Origin: Paracoccaceae bacterium
Lineage (GTDB): Bacteria > Pseudomonadota > Alphaproteobacteria > Rhodobacterales > Rhodobacteraceae
Assembly: GCA_007129775.1 (NCBI GenBank)
Contig: SKUV01000385.1
Span: 1-22,673, forward strand
Reading direction: 5' to 3'
Length of the DNA: 22,673 nt
Below the pieces are notes generated by a model. That model was not told where the DNA came from, searched no databases, and worked only from the letters and a program-made list of their open reading frames with translations. The position numbers and the translations under genes are program-made. Of the stretch, positions 7,397-14,143 are shown piece after piece (the first letter of the stretch is position 1; the number at the start of each line of letters is the position of its first letter).

Positions 7397-8821
7397 ATGA
7401 GCAGCTATGATCTGGCCATTCGCGGCGGAACCATCGCCACCGCCGCCGACACCTTCCGCGCCGATATCGGCATCCGCGACGGCAAGATCGCCGTGATCGC
7501 CGATACCGTGACCGGCGCCGCAGAAGAGATCGACGCAACCGGCCTTCTGGTCCTGCCCGGCGGGATCGACAGCCATGTCCACATCGCCCAGCCCTCGGGC
7601 GAGGGGATCGTGATGGCCGACGATTTCGCATCTGCCACCGCCGCCGCCGCCGCCGGCGGCAACACGCTGATCATGCCCTTCGCGCTGCAGGCGCGCGGCA
7701 CCAGCCTGCGCTCCGCCGTCGATGCCTATCGCGCTCAGGCCGAGGGGCAATGCGTGATCGACACCTCGATCCATCTGATCATCTCGGACCCGACGCCAGA
7801 GGTTCTGGGGCAGGAACTGCCGGCGCTGATCAAGGACGGCTATACTTCTTTCAAGGTCTTCATGACCTATGATGATCTGGTCCTGAACGACCGCGAGCTT
7901 CTGGAAGTGTTCGACGTGGCCCGGCGCGAGGGCGCGCTGGTGATGGTGCATGCCGAAGGCTACGACAGCATCCGCTACATGACCGAACGTCTGGAACGCG
8001 CCGGCAAGACCGCGCCCTTTTATCACGGCAAATCCCGTCCCCAACTGGTGGAGCGCGAGGCCACCCACCGCGCCATCAGCCATGGCGAACTGGTCGACGT
8101 GCCGATCATGATCGTCCATGTCTCGGGCCGCGAACCTATGGAACAGATTCGCTGGGCCCAGACCCGCGGCCTGAAGGTGCTGGCCGAGACCTGCCCGCAA
8201 TACATCAGCCTGACCGAGGAAGACCTGCGCGCGGCGCAGGGTGACGACATGTCGGGTGCGAAATACGTCTGCTCGCCGCCGCCGCGCGGGCACGAGGATC
8301 ACGATGCGATCTGGGAGGGCATCCGCACTGGCGTTTTCCAGACCTTTTCCTCCGACCATTGCCCTTTCCGCTACGAGGGGACCGACGGCAAGCAGGCGCC
8401 GCGCGGCCGCACTTCGTTCCGCTGGGTGCCGAACGGCATCCCCGGGGTGGAGACGCGCCTGCCGATCCTGTTTTCCGAAGGGGTCAGCAAGGGCCGCATC
8501 AGCCTGCAGAAATTCGTGGAACTGACGGCCACGAACCATGCGAAAATCTACGGTCTCTATCCCGGCAAGGGCGCCATCGCGGTGGGATTCGACGCCGACA
8601 TAGCGCTGTGGGACCCGGTGCGGCGCGAGACCATCCGGCAGGAGATCCTGCATCACGGCGCCGATTACACCCCGTGGGAAGGCTTCGAGGTGCAGGGCTG
8701 GCCGGTCACCACCATCGCCCGGGGCAAGGTGGTCTTCCGTGACGGTCAGGTCACCGGCAAGCCAGGTCAGGGGCAGGTGCTGTCGCGCGGCCTCTACGCC
8801 GACCCGCAACCCGCAGGCTGA
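7397..8821 (+). CDS. Dihydropyrimidinase / D-hydantoinase family cyclic amidohydrolase
   Basis: A 474-residue amidohydrolase that would open a cyclic amide ring (dihydrouracil, hydantoin or a related imide) in the cytoplasm. The full binuclear zinc site is present: His60 and His62 in DSHVH, the carboxylated Lys153 in SFKVFM, His185 in VHAEG, His241 in VHVSG and Asp320 in SDHCPF; spacing matches dihydropyrimidinases. The start is ATG at 7397 with GGAAAGG about ten bases upstream; a longer in-frame start at 7253 would add a low-complexity Arg/Pro-rich segment across the candidate promoter. The segment after the first His-x-His reads AQPSGEG, so substrate preference cannot be set. No amidohydrolase partner (beta-ureidopropionase or carbamoylase) is adjacent. 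Confidence 0.9.
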   Translation: MSSYDLAIRGGTIATAADTFRADIGIRDGKIAVIADTVTGAAEEIDATGLLVLPGGIDSHVHIAQPSGEGIVMADDFASATAAAAAGGNTLIMPFALQARGTSLRSAVDAYRAQAEGQCVIDTSIHLIISDPTPEVLGQELPALIKDGYTSFKVFMTYDDLVLNDRELLEVFDVARREGALVMVHAEGYDSIRYMTERLERAGKTAPFYHGKSRPQLVEREATHRAISHGELVDVPIMIVHVSGREPMEQIRWAQTRGLKVLAETCPQYISLTEEDLRAAQGDDMSGAKYVCSPPPRGHEDHDAIWEGIRTGVFQTFSSDHCPFRYEGTDGKQAPRGRTSFRWVPNGIPGVETRLPILFSEGVSKGRISLQKFVELTATNHAKIYGLYPGKGAIAVGFDADIALWDPVRRETIRQEILHHGADYTPWEGFEVQGWPVTTIARGKVVFRDGQVTGKPGQGQVLSRGLYADPQPAG

Positions 8822-8867
8822 CGCCGCCCCCGAGGCGCGCCCCGCAGAGCCGGCAAACCGCCAAGTG

Positions 8868-8940
8868 CCGCTGACGCAACGCAGGCCGCCTGGCGTGGCC
8901 CGGCAAACGGGGCCCTAGGCACTGGGCCCTGCGTCAGTGG
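8868..8940. repeat. Long interrupted hairpin after the hydantoinase gene
   Basis: CTGACGCA (8871-8878) is matched by TGCGTCAG (8930-8937); CC/GG outside and a G-T pair extend the stem to 11. The 51-base interior holds further GC repeats: GGCCC (8897-8901) against GGGCC (8910-8914), and GGGCCC twice (8910-8915, 8924-8929). No T-run follows, so it may be a rho-dependent or structural 3' end, or an untranslated RNA structure. From 8822 to 9034 I see no gene. Confidence 0.4.
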
Positions 8941-9034
8941 AAGAAGGCGGCCCGCAAAACCCGCATCGCCGCGTCATATCGGAAAACCCGCCGTCCGGCA
9001 CCCTGCGGCGGCCCGATCATCGATATCTCCGCGC

Positions 9035-9060
9035 AAAGAAAAGCCCCGCTCAGGCGGGGC
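9035..9060 (-). terminator. Intrinsic terminator downstream of tRNA-Ala
   Basis: On the minus strand a perfect 7-bp GC stem (GCCCCGC / GCGGGGC, positions 9043-9060) with a four-base loop is followed by TTTTCTTT. It lies 30 bases after the encoded CCA end of the tRNA, the expected place and orientation. Confidence 0.88.
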
Positions 9061-9089
9061 CTTGTGCCGTCCTCGTCTGCGGCTTAATC

Positions 9090-9165
<76 letters not shown>

Positions 9166-9197
9166 ACCGTTGCACCGTTCTGTCGGACGGCGACTGC

Positions 9198-9226
9198 TGT
9201 GTAGAAAAGCCCGCGCCCCGGCGCAA
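9198..9226 (-). promoter_or_regulatory. Candidate promoter of tRNA-Ala
   Basis: On the minus strand TTGCGC (9221-9226) and TACACA (9198-9203) are spaced by exactly 17 bases, placing the start of transcription about 25-30 bases before the tRNA. The -35 lies within the terminator hairpin of the upstream FYDLN-protein gene and the terminator's T-run lies in the spacer. Confidence 0.45.
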
Positions 9227-9242
9227 GTGGAAAAGCGCCGGG
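9205..9242 (-). terminator. Probable intrinsic terminator of the FYDLN acidic-protein gene
   Basis: Minus strand: CCCGGCGC (9235-9242) pairs with GCGCCGGG (9217-9224) around a 10-base loop, followed after a short GC stretch by CTTTTC. It begins 7 bases after the stop of the upstream gene. The T-run is short and displaced about 8 bases, so efficiency is uncertain. Confidence 0.55.
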
Positions 9243-9249
9243 CGAGTGG

Positions 9250-9576
9250 TCAATCGTCGTCCTCGCCTGCGACATCCTTCAGATCGTCGAGCGAGACGTT
9301 GTCGTCCTCGTCATCCTCAAGCAGATCGTCATCGGCTTCCACTTCGGCGTCATCCTCGACCAACAACTCGTCATCGTCGAGCACCTCTGCCGGACGCTTC
9401 TTGGCCTTCTCGGTTGCCGCCGCCGGGGCTGCCGGCGTCGCGCTGCGGCGTGCGGTGGTTTCGATCTCCACCTCCTCGCCGGTATAGGGGCTGATCACGG
9501 GCGATCTGTTCAGGTCGTAGAACCGTTTACCAGTGGTCGGGCAAACCCGCTTCACGCCCCATTCTTCCTTGGGCAT
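9250..9576 (-). CDS. FYDLN acidic protein (TIGR02300 family), function unknown
   Basis: A 108-residue protein. The conserved N-terminus MPKEEWGVKRVCPTTGKRF leads into FYDLN, the name-giving motif of this alphaproteobacterial family, followed by DRSPVISPYTGE-like text (here NRSPVISPYTGEE). The second half is almost entirely Asp/Glu with a short Lys/Arg patch before it, giving a highly acidic, probably disordered tail. The start is ATG at 9576, with AAGGGGG upstream on the minus strand; a 16-residue longer version has no such support. One Cys (in VCPTTG) resembles half of a zinc ribbon, but no second pair is present. Its biological role is not known; acidic tails of this type may bind basic proteins or nucleic-acid machinery. 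Confidence 0.9.
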   Translation of the reverse strand: MPKEEWGVKRVCPTTGKRFYDLNRSPVISPYTGEEVEIETTARRSATPAAPAAATEKAKKRPAEVLDDDELLVEDDAEVEADDDLLEDDEDDNVSLDDLKDVAGEDDD

Positions 9577-9637
9577 AAAGACCCCCTTCGCTATTGCTGC
9601 AGCCTGAGAGGCGCCCCGTGCCACAGAAGGCGCGAGG

Positions 9638-9643
9638 TGTCAA
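9638..9643 (-). promoter_or_regulatory. Consensus -35 element upstream of the FYDLN gene
   Basis: The minus strand reads TTGACA, a perfect sigma70 -35 hexamer, about 60 bases before the ATG at 9576. No good -10 lies at 16-18 bases (the sequence there is CACGGG), so the promoter call is partial. Confidence 0.35.
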
Positions 9644-9783
9644 AGGCTTTCCTGCGCCGCTGTCGGCGGGGCAGGGGCCTTGTATTCGCGGGCGCGTTCG
9701 GGCGAAAACCAGAAACACGGGGCTGCGCCAGATTGCGGCGCGGCAGAACGACCCGCCGGGCGCGGGCGAATCGGAGGCGGATG

Positions 9784-10512
9784 ATGGAAAGGGCGGTTCT
9801 GCCGGGTGATCCGCCGGTCGAGATCCGGGTGCGGCGCAGTGCCCGGGCGCGCCGTTTTTCGCTGCGCGTTGCGCAGGCTGATGGCGGGGTGACGCTGTCT
9901 CTGCCGCGTGTCGCCCGGCTTGACGATGCGATGGCCTTCGTGCAGGCGCAGGAGGGCTGGATCCGGCGCACCCTTGCCCGGCAGCCCGAGATGACCCCGG
10001 TATGCGCCGGCGCGACCCTTCCGTTCGAGGGGCGGCCTGTTTCCATCGTCGTGGCGCCGGAGCAGCGCGTTGCGGAACTGCGCGACGACCGCCTGCTTCT
10101 GCCCGTACGGAGCCGTTCTCTGGGTGCGCAGGTGGCGGGCTATCTGAAGACAGCCGCGCGAACCCGGCTGGCCGCAGCTTGCGACAGGCATGCCGCAGCA
10201 CTCGGCCGGCGGTTCCGTGCCATCACCCTGCGCGATACGCGGTCGCGCTGGGGGTCCTGCACCTCCGAGGGCCGGCTGATGTTCTCGTGGCGGCTGATCA
10301 TGGCGCCGCCGGAGGTGCTGGATTACGTCGCCGCCCATGAGGTGGCGCATCTGGCCGAAATGAACCATTCGCCCGCCTTCTGGGCCGAGGTTGCGCTTCT
10401 TTGTCCCGATTACCGTGCACGGCGGGGCTGGTTGCGCACCCATGGCGCGGGGCTGCACAGGTTCGACTTTGCCGCGCCGCCGGCGCCGGCCGGCGGCGCA
10501 TCCGGGGATTGA
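9784..10512 (+). CDS. YgjP/WLM-type zinc metallopeptidase (M48-like, DUF45)
   Basis: A 242-residue protein of the YgjP-like metallopeptidase family. The C-terminal half carries the family signature DTRSRWGSCTSEGRLMFSWR (151-170) followed by the zinc motif HEVAH (185-189; Glu186 catalytic) and a third ligand His195 in MNHSPAFW. The N-terminal half (about 10-110) is the beta-rich YgjP domain, beginning with VRRSARARRFSLRV. The start is ATG at 9784, six bases after GGAGG; ATG at 9781 is only three bases from it, and a GTG at 9637 would add an Arg-rich segment over the promoter region. It probably acts in the cytoplasm, since no signal peptide is seen. Substrates are unknown. It is followed 32 bases later by a GntR regulator. 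Confidence 0.9.
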   Translation: MERAVLPGDPPVEIRVRRSARARRFSLRVAQADGGVTLSLPRVARLDDAMAFVQAQEGWIRRTLARQPEMTPVCAGATLPFEGRPVSIVVAPEQRVAELRDDRLLLPVRSRSLGAQVAGYLKTAARTRLAAACDRHAAALGRRFRAITLRDTRSRWGSCTSEGRLMFSWRLIMAPPEVLDYVAAHEVAHLAEMNHSPAFWAEVALLCPDYRARRGWLRTHGAGLHRFDFAAPPAPAGGASGD

Positions 10513-10527
10513 CGGAGCGCCCCGGCC

Positions 10528-10552
10528 TGTGATCACAATTGCCGATGATCAC
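10528..10552 (+). promoter_or_regulatory. Paired TGATCA palindromes at the start of the second GntR gene (candidate operator)
   Basis: TGTGATCACA (10528-10537) is a perfect 10-bp palindrome. Sixteen bases further the TGATCA core recurs (10546-10551), overlapping the ATG at 10545. Two identical symmetric sites spaced 16 bases apart at a regulator's own start suggest autoregulation. Inferred only. Confidence 0.35.
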
Positions 10553-11249
10553 GCAGCACGCCCCACGGATTCATACGGCCACGGCCCGCAGCGCGGCGGG
10601 CGGTGCGTCGCGTTCCTCTGATAATGCACCCGGCGCCGCCCATGAGCGGGTCTATCGCAGCCTGCGCACCAAGGTCATGCACGGTGAACTGGAACCGGGG
10701 CAGAGCATGACCCTGCGCGGTATCGGCGCTGACTTTGGCGTGAGCATGACGCCCGCGCGCGAGGCGGTGCGCAGGCTCGCCGCGGAGGGTGCGCTGGTGA
10801 TGTCGGGCTCGGGCCGTATCTCCACCCCGGCGCTGAGCAACGACCGAATCGAGGAACTGGCTGCGATTCGCGCGCTGCTGGAGCCGGAACTGGCCAGCCG
10901 TGCCCTCCCCCGCGCCCATCTGGCGCTGATTGACCGGCTGCAGACGATCAACAGCCTGAATGCCGATTCCGTGGCGCGCGGCGATGCTGTCGGTTATATC
11001 CGAACCAATCTGGAGTTTCACCGCACGCTCTATCTGCGGGCGCAGGCGCCAGCGATTCTCGCGCTGGTCGAGACCGTCTGGCTGCAACTCGGCCCGACGA
11101 TGCGTGCGCTTTACGGCAGGTTGCGTCGGGGCACCGCGCCGCCGCACCACCGCATGATTATCGCCGCGCTGAAGGCCGGCGACGAACCGGCGCTGCGGCT
11201 CGCCCTGCGTGCCGACGTGACCCAGGGCTTGCGGCATCTGCTGGTCTGA
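10545..11249 (+). CDS. GntR-family regulator, FCD subfamily
   Basis: A 234-residue transcription factor. After a disordered Ala/Ser/Arg-rich start of about 30 residues, the winged helix (about 33-98) contains MTLRGIGADFGVSMTPAREA, the canonical GntR recognition-helix region, and EGALVMSGSGR for the wing. The FCD domain follows, with NLEFH (Asn in place of the usual Asp, then His) and PPHHRMI supplying probable metal or ligand contacts. The start is ATG at 10545; a TTG two codons earlier is less likely. No catabolic operon is adjacent: upstream is a metallopeptidase 32 bases away, downstream is a convergent gene. Its target may be distant or only itself. It is clearly different from the regulator at 4543-5238. 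Confidence 0.9.
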   Translation: MITQHAPRIHTATARSAAGGASRSSDNAPGAAHERVYRSLRTKVMHGELEPGQSMTLRGIGADFGVSMTPAREAVRRLAAEGALVMSGSGRISTPALSNDRIEELAAIRALLEPELASRALPRAHLALIDRLQTINSLNADSVARGDAVGYIRTNLEFHRTLYLRAQAPAILALVETVWLQLGPTMRALYGRLRRGTAPPHHRMIIAALKAGDEPALRLALRADVTQGLRHLLV

Positions 11250-11262
11250 GGCGCCCGGCGCC
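11250..11262. terminator. Small GC hairpin between convergent genes
   Basis: GGCGC and GCGCC flank a three-base CCG loop immediately after the GntR stop, inside the 30-base gap between convergent genes. Without a T-run it is a weak terminator candidate. Confidence 0.2.
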
Positions 11263-11279
11263 TGATCTGGCAGCCGCGT

Positions 11280-11795
11280 TCAGGCCGTGCCAAGATCGCC
11301 GGCCGACACCGCCACCCGGGTCTGCGCCCCCATAATGTCGAGCAGGACCCAGATGCGCCGGTCGGCGGCGATGCTTTCCACCGTGGCGATGAAATCGCTG
11401 AAGGGCCCGCAAGACAGCGTCACCGTGTCACCGGGGGCATGGGGGGTGGCGGGGACCAGAACGCTCTCGTGATCACAGCGGCGCATCAGTTCGGTCACGA
11501 GGTCATTGGGCACGGGCGTGGGCGTCTGGCCCAGGGTCACGAGGCGGGTGACGCCGGGTGTGGCGTTGATCGCCCGCCACGCCTCGCCCCGCTTCGGGTC
11601 GAGGGCGACGAAAAGGTATCCCGGGAACAGGGGCCGCAATTGCGTGACGAAGCGACCACCGGCGCGTCGTGTCGTGCGCTGAAGCGGCAGGAAAACCGGA
11701 AATCCCTGACGCGCGAGGTTGCGGCTGGCGATCCTGTGGCTGTTCGGCTTGAACTGCGTCAGAAACCAGCTTTTTCCGGGATCGAGATCGATCAT
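11280..11795 (-). CDS. RfaH/NusG-like transcription elongation factor (specialised NusG paralogue)
   Basis: A 171-residue protein. Residues about 8-105 form an NGN domain beginning KSWFLTQFKPNSHRIASRNL and containing RPLFPGYLFVALD, the NusG/RfaH signature. Residues about 119-155 form a KOW-like segment (PGDTVTLSCGPFSDFIATVE). It binds RNA polymerase during elongation and, in RfaH-type paralogues, suppresses pausing or termination in selected long operons such as surface polysaccharide genes. The start is ATG at 11795 with AAGGTGAGG just upstream. This is not the housekeeping nusG, which normally sits with secE and rplK. No polysaccharide operon or ops-like target is adjacent, so it probably acts elsewhere. 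It converges with the GntR gene. Confidence 0.88.
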   Translation of the reverse strand: MIDLDPGKSWFLTQFKPNSHRIASRNLARQGFPVFLPLQRTTRRAGGRFVTQLRPLFPGYLFVALDPKRGEAWRAINATPGVTRLVTLGQTPTPVPNDLVTELMRRCDHESVLVPATPHAPGDTVTLSCGPFSDFIATVESIAADRRIWVLLDIMGAQTRVAVSAGDLGTA

Positions 11796-11819
11796 GAACC
11801 TCACCTTATTCCAAGGGCG

Positions 11820-11848
11820 AGGATGCCGCGTTCCGCGGGTCTGTGCAA
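11820..11848 (-). promoter_or_regulatory. Promoter of the RfaH-like gene with a palindrome in its spacer
   Basis: Minus strand TTGCAC (11843-11848) and CATCCT (11820-11825) with an exact 17-base spacer give a start of transcription about 17 bases before the ATG. The spacer contains the inverted repeat CCGCG-GAA-CGCGG (11826-11838), where a repressor could block the polymerase. Confidence 0.55.
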
Positions 11849-11934
11849 GTTGCCTCCGCGTAGCCCTCCGCCAAGGCTCGGAAAAGGGCGCGAATTTCGC
11901 TACGTGCCGGCGTTGGCCGCGCCTCCCTCGCGCC

Positions 11935-12987
11935 CTAATGCTGCGCCGAGGCCTTCGCGCGCATGCTGCGCAGCGGAAGACGCAGGGCAAGGCTGATCAC
12001 AACCGCCAGCGCCCCCCATGCCATCCAGGCCGGCATCAGTTCCTGCGCGGCGCCGGTCGTCACGGTAATGTCGATCGCCGCCCAGCCAACCATGGCATCC
12101 AGCATCAGGCCGGCAAGAACCGTCGTGCCCACCACGCCGGCGACATAGCGAACCAGCGCCGGCGTGCCGAGTTCCCGGCGCAGCACAGCCAGCGTGGCCG
12201 TGCTCGTGATCGGCGCCGCAAGCAGCAAGACAAGTGCTGTCCCGGGCGAGGCGCCGGCGAGAATCATCGCCACAGCGATCGGTGTCACCGCTGTTGCGCA
12301 CAGATAGATCGGAACGCCGATCAAGGCCATCAGAAGCATCGCGGGCAGGCCGGTCAGCACCGTTGCGAAAGCCTGCGGCGGCACCGCCCAGACGATCAGC
12401 GCCGCCAGAACGATCCCCGCCAGTACCCAGCCCGCGATATCGCCAAAGAGATCGCCGAAGGCATAGCGCATCCCGTCGCGCAGGCGCGCCATTGCGTTCT
12501 GTCGCGTGTCTGCCGCCGCAGTGCCGCAGGGACCACCGTCGCTGCAATCGCTTCCACAGCAGGGTTCTGCGGCCTCCGCCGGGGCGGCCTTTGGTCCGGC
12601 CGCCACGAGAAGCCCCGTCAGGAACGCCGATTGCACCGCACCCAGCACCCGCGCCAGCATCATTACCGGCCCCAGTAGCGCATAGCTGAGTGCGATCGAA
12701 TTCACGCCGATACCAGGGGTCGAGATCAGGAAGGAGACAGTGGGCCCGCGCCCGGCGCCCTTGCGATGCAGCATCAAAGCCGTGGGTATCGCCCCGCAGG
12801 AGCACAGCGGTAGCGGCGCCCCGATGACCGCTGCGCGCGCAACGGCGCCTGCCCCGTTGCCGCCGACCCATGCAATCAAGACATTGTCCGGCACGAAGGC
12901 TTTCAGCAATCCGGCCGCGGCCAATCCCAGCAAGAGCCATGGCGCAACGTCAAGCGCGATGGTCAGGACGATCTGCAGTATGTCCAC
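11935..12987 (-). CDS. SO_0444-type permease (DUF318 family), putative Cu/Zn efflux
   Basis: A 350-residue inner-membrane permease with two four- to five-helix blocks. The first block holds IGAPLPLCSCGAIPTALML, including the CSCG motif of the family; the second repeats it as IGVPIYLCATAVTPIAVAMI, a degenerate copy without the second cysteine. The cytoplasmic linker is cysteine-rich (CCGSDC then PCG), a probable metal-binding site. Related proteins are annotated as copper/zinc efflux transporters, some others as arsenic permeases. The start may be GTG at 12987 or TTG at 12990; GGAAGGGA upstream fits either. It lies 82 bases after the Lrp-type gene, which may regulate it. Metal specificity is inferred from the family. 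Confidence 0.88.
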   Translation of the reverse strand: MDILQIVLTIALDVAPWLLLGLAAAGLLKAFVPDNVLIAWVGGNGAGAVARAAVIGAPLPLCSCGAIPTALMLHRKGAGRGPTVSFLISTPGIGVNSIALSYALLGPVMMLARVLGAVQSAFLTGLLVAAGPKAAPAEAAEPCCGSDCSDGGPCGTAAADTRQNAMARLRDGMRYAFGDLFGDIAGWVLAGIVLAALIVWAVPPQAFATVLTGLPAMLLMALIGVPIYLCATAVTPIAVAMILAGASPGTALVLLLAAPITSTATLAVLRRELGTPALVRYVAGVVGTTVLAGLMLDAMVGWAAIDITVTTGAAQELMPAWMAWGALAVVISLALRLPLRSMRAKASAQH

Positions 12988-13018
12988 CAAGTCTTTCCCT
13001 TCCGCCGCGGACGCCGTG

Positions 13019-13046
13019 ACACTACCCTTTCTCGCGGCAGCTTCAA
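13019..13046 (-). promoter_or_regulatory. Candidate promoter of the metal permease
   Basis: Minus strand TTGAAG (13041-13046) and TAGTGT (13019-13024) with 16 bases between, about 30 bases before the start codon. Both hexamers are moderate. The -35 lies in the loop of the hairpin at 13032-13064. Confidence 0.35.
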
Positions 13047-13064
13047 TCCGGTGGCTTGCCGCGA
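13032..13064 (-). terminator. Hairpin between the Lrp-type and permease genes
   Basis: An 8-bp perfect inverted repeat, TCGCGGCA (13032-13039) and TGCCGCGA (13057-13064), with a 17-base loop, 5 bases after the Lrp stop. It has no T-run, so it would be an mRNA-end or attenuator structure. Confidence 0.35.
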
Positions 13065-13069
13065 CAGTG

Positions 13070-13585
13070 TCAGGCCGTGGTGGTATCGATGGGCAGGACC
13101 GTCGTGTCCTTCATTCGCTCCATCGAGAACTTGGATGTCACGTTGCGGCAGTGCAGCTTTCGCGTCAGGCGCAGGTAGAATTCGTCATAGCTCGCCATGT
13201 CGGGCACCACGACCTTGAGCAGATAATCCACATCGCCGGCCATCCGGTGCACCTCGACCACCTCGGGCGCCGCAGCCACATGGGTGGCGAAACGGTCGCG
13301 CCATTCCGGGGTGTGGTCGGCGGCCTCGATCTCCACGAAGACCGACAGGCCCAGGCCGATCCGCCCCGGATCGACGATTGCGACGCGGCCGGTGATCACG
13401 CCTGCGGCTTCCAGCTTCTGCACGCGCTTCCAGCACGGCGTTTGCGACAGGCCCACCCGTTCGGCCAGCTGAGCCACGGGCAATGTCGTATCCCGCATCA
13501 ATTCGTGCAGGATCTTGCGGTCGATCCGGTCGAGCACCGCGCCGGTCGGCGGTCTGGGTGACTGGCCGGTTGGTGACGACGGCAT
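13070..13585 (-). CDS. Lrp/AsnC-family transcriptional regulator
   Basis: A 171-residue Lrp/AsnC protein. Residues about 17-77 are the helix-turn-helix domain: LDRIDRKILHELMRDTTL, then LAERVGLSQTPCWKRVQKLE, the family recognition helix, then AGVITG. Residues about 80-155 form the ligand-binding RAM domain, with EVHRMAGDVDYLLKVVVPDM as the core. Such regulators usually sense amino acids and form octamers or hexadecamers. The start is ATG at 13585, eight bases after AAGGGA; longer in-frame starts lack a ribosome site. It lies between the sulfate-reduction operon and a metal permease on the same strand. Whether it controls either is not known. A consensus-like promoter is seen 109 bases upstream. 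Confidence 0.93.
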   Translation of the reverse strand: MPSSPTGQSPRPPTGAVLDRIDRKILHELMRDTTLPVAQLAERVGLSQTPCWKRVQKLEAAGVITGRVAIVDPGRIGLGLSVFVEIEAADHTPEWRDRFATHVAAAPEVVEVHRMAGDVDYLLKVVVPDMASYDEFYLRLTRKLHCRNVTSKFSMERMKDTTVLPIDTTTA

Positions 13586-13700
13586 CGGCTTGTCCCTTGT
13601 TGCGCGCGGCCAGCACGCTTGGATTTGCCTCGGCACAGTCATCAGTGGTCCGAACGAGCGGCCGGGCCCCTGCGTGCGGGCAATGCGTTGACGAGAGTGA

Positions 13701-13729
13701 AACATAAGCCGCAGGGCTGACCTGCTCAA
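13701..13729 (-). promoter_or_regulatory. Promoter of the Lrp-type gene
   Basis: Minus strand TTGAGC (13724-13729) and TATGTT (13701-13706) are separated by exactly 17 bases. Transcription would start near 13694, giving an untranslated leader of about 110 bases. Its -35 lies about 33 bases beyond the end of the sulfate operon. Confidence 0.6.
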
Positions 13730-13762
13730 CCAGCAATTGCGCGGACCGTGCCGGGGGCGTCG

Positions 13763-14143
13763 TCAGCGCCCGATCCGGCCGAGCCGGCGACGGTGGTCAT
13801 GCGCCTGCCAGTCCGCTCGGGCCAGCCACTGTTCCTGCGGCTGGCGCGCTGCGAGGGCGCTGGCGATCTCGACCTCGTCGAAGCCGGACCGCCGCGCCAT
13901 GGCGTATTGGTCCGCGATCAGATGCCCACGGGCGCGCAACCGCCCGGTAAAGCCCATCCGGCGCAGCCGCGCAGCCAGCGTAAAACCGCGCCCGTCCGAG
14001 AATGCCGGAAAGGCGATGCGGATGGCCGAAATGCCCGCAAGCACCGGGCGTAGCGCCTCGGGGTCGGCGTCGGGGGGCAGATCGGTCCAGCCTTCGCGAT
14101 GGCGATCACGGCCGAAACCCGCGTCGGTAACGATGACGCTCAT
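13763..14143 (-). CDS. DUF934 protein of the sulfate-reduction operon
   Basis: A 126-residue soluble protein recognised as DUF934 by GRGFTLAARLRRMGFTGRLRARG (only the middle of this stretch is diagnostic: SDGRGF, LR-x-x-GF-x-G-x-LRA-x-G) followed by LIADQYAMARRSGFDEVEI. This family is found in proteobacterial cysI/cysH operons, but its biochemical role is not established. A part in delivering or coupling electrons for sulfite reduction has been proposed for neighbours of this kind; nothing in the sequence (no cysteine pair, no cofactor motif) shows it. The ATG overlaps the cysH stop by 4 bases, so it is translationally coupled. It is the last gene of the operon. Confidence 0.88.
   Translation of the reverse strand: MSVIVTDAGFGRDRHREGWTDLPPDADPEALRPVLAGISAIRIAFPAFSDGRGFTLAARLRRMGFTGRLRARGHLIADQYAMARRSGFDEVEIASALAARQPQEQWLARADWQAHDHRRRLGRIGR

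Noticed and set aside
7328..8809. Minus-strand open frame opposite the hydantoinase gene
   Set aside because: Antisense shadow: the plus strand encodes all zinc ligands of a known family.
9637..9783. GTG-started N-terminal extension of the YgjP-type peptidase
   Set aside because: It adds 49 Arg-rich residues, has no ribosome site and overlaps the divergent promoter area, whereas GGAGG precedes the ATG at 9784.
10539..10544. TTG start two codons ahead of the second GntR gene
   Set aside because: The ATG at 10545 is better and the extra codons lie in the palindrome region.
11719..12678. Plus-strand open frame opposite the permease gene
   Set aside because: Basic, Gln/His/Arg-rich translation and antisense to a clear membrane protein.
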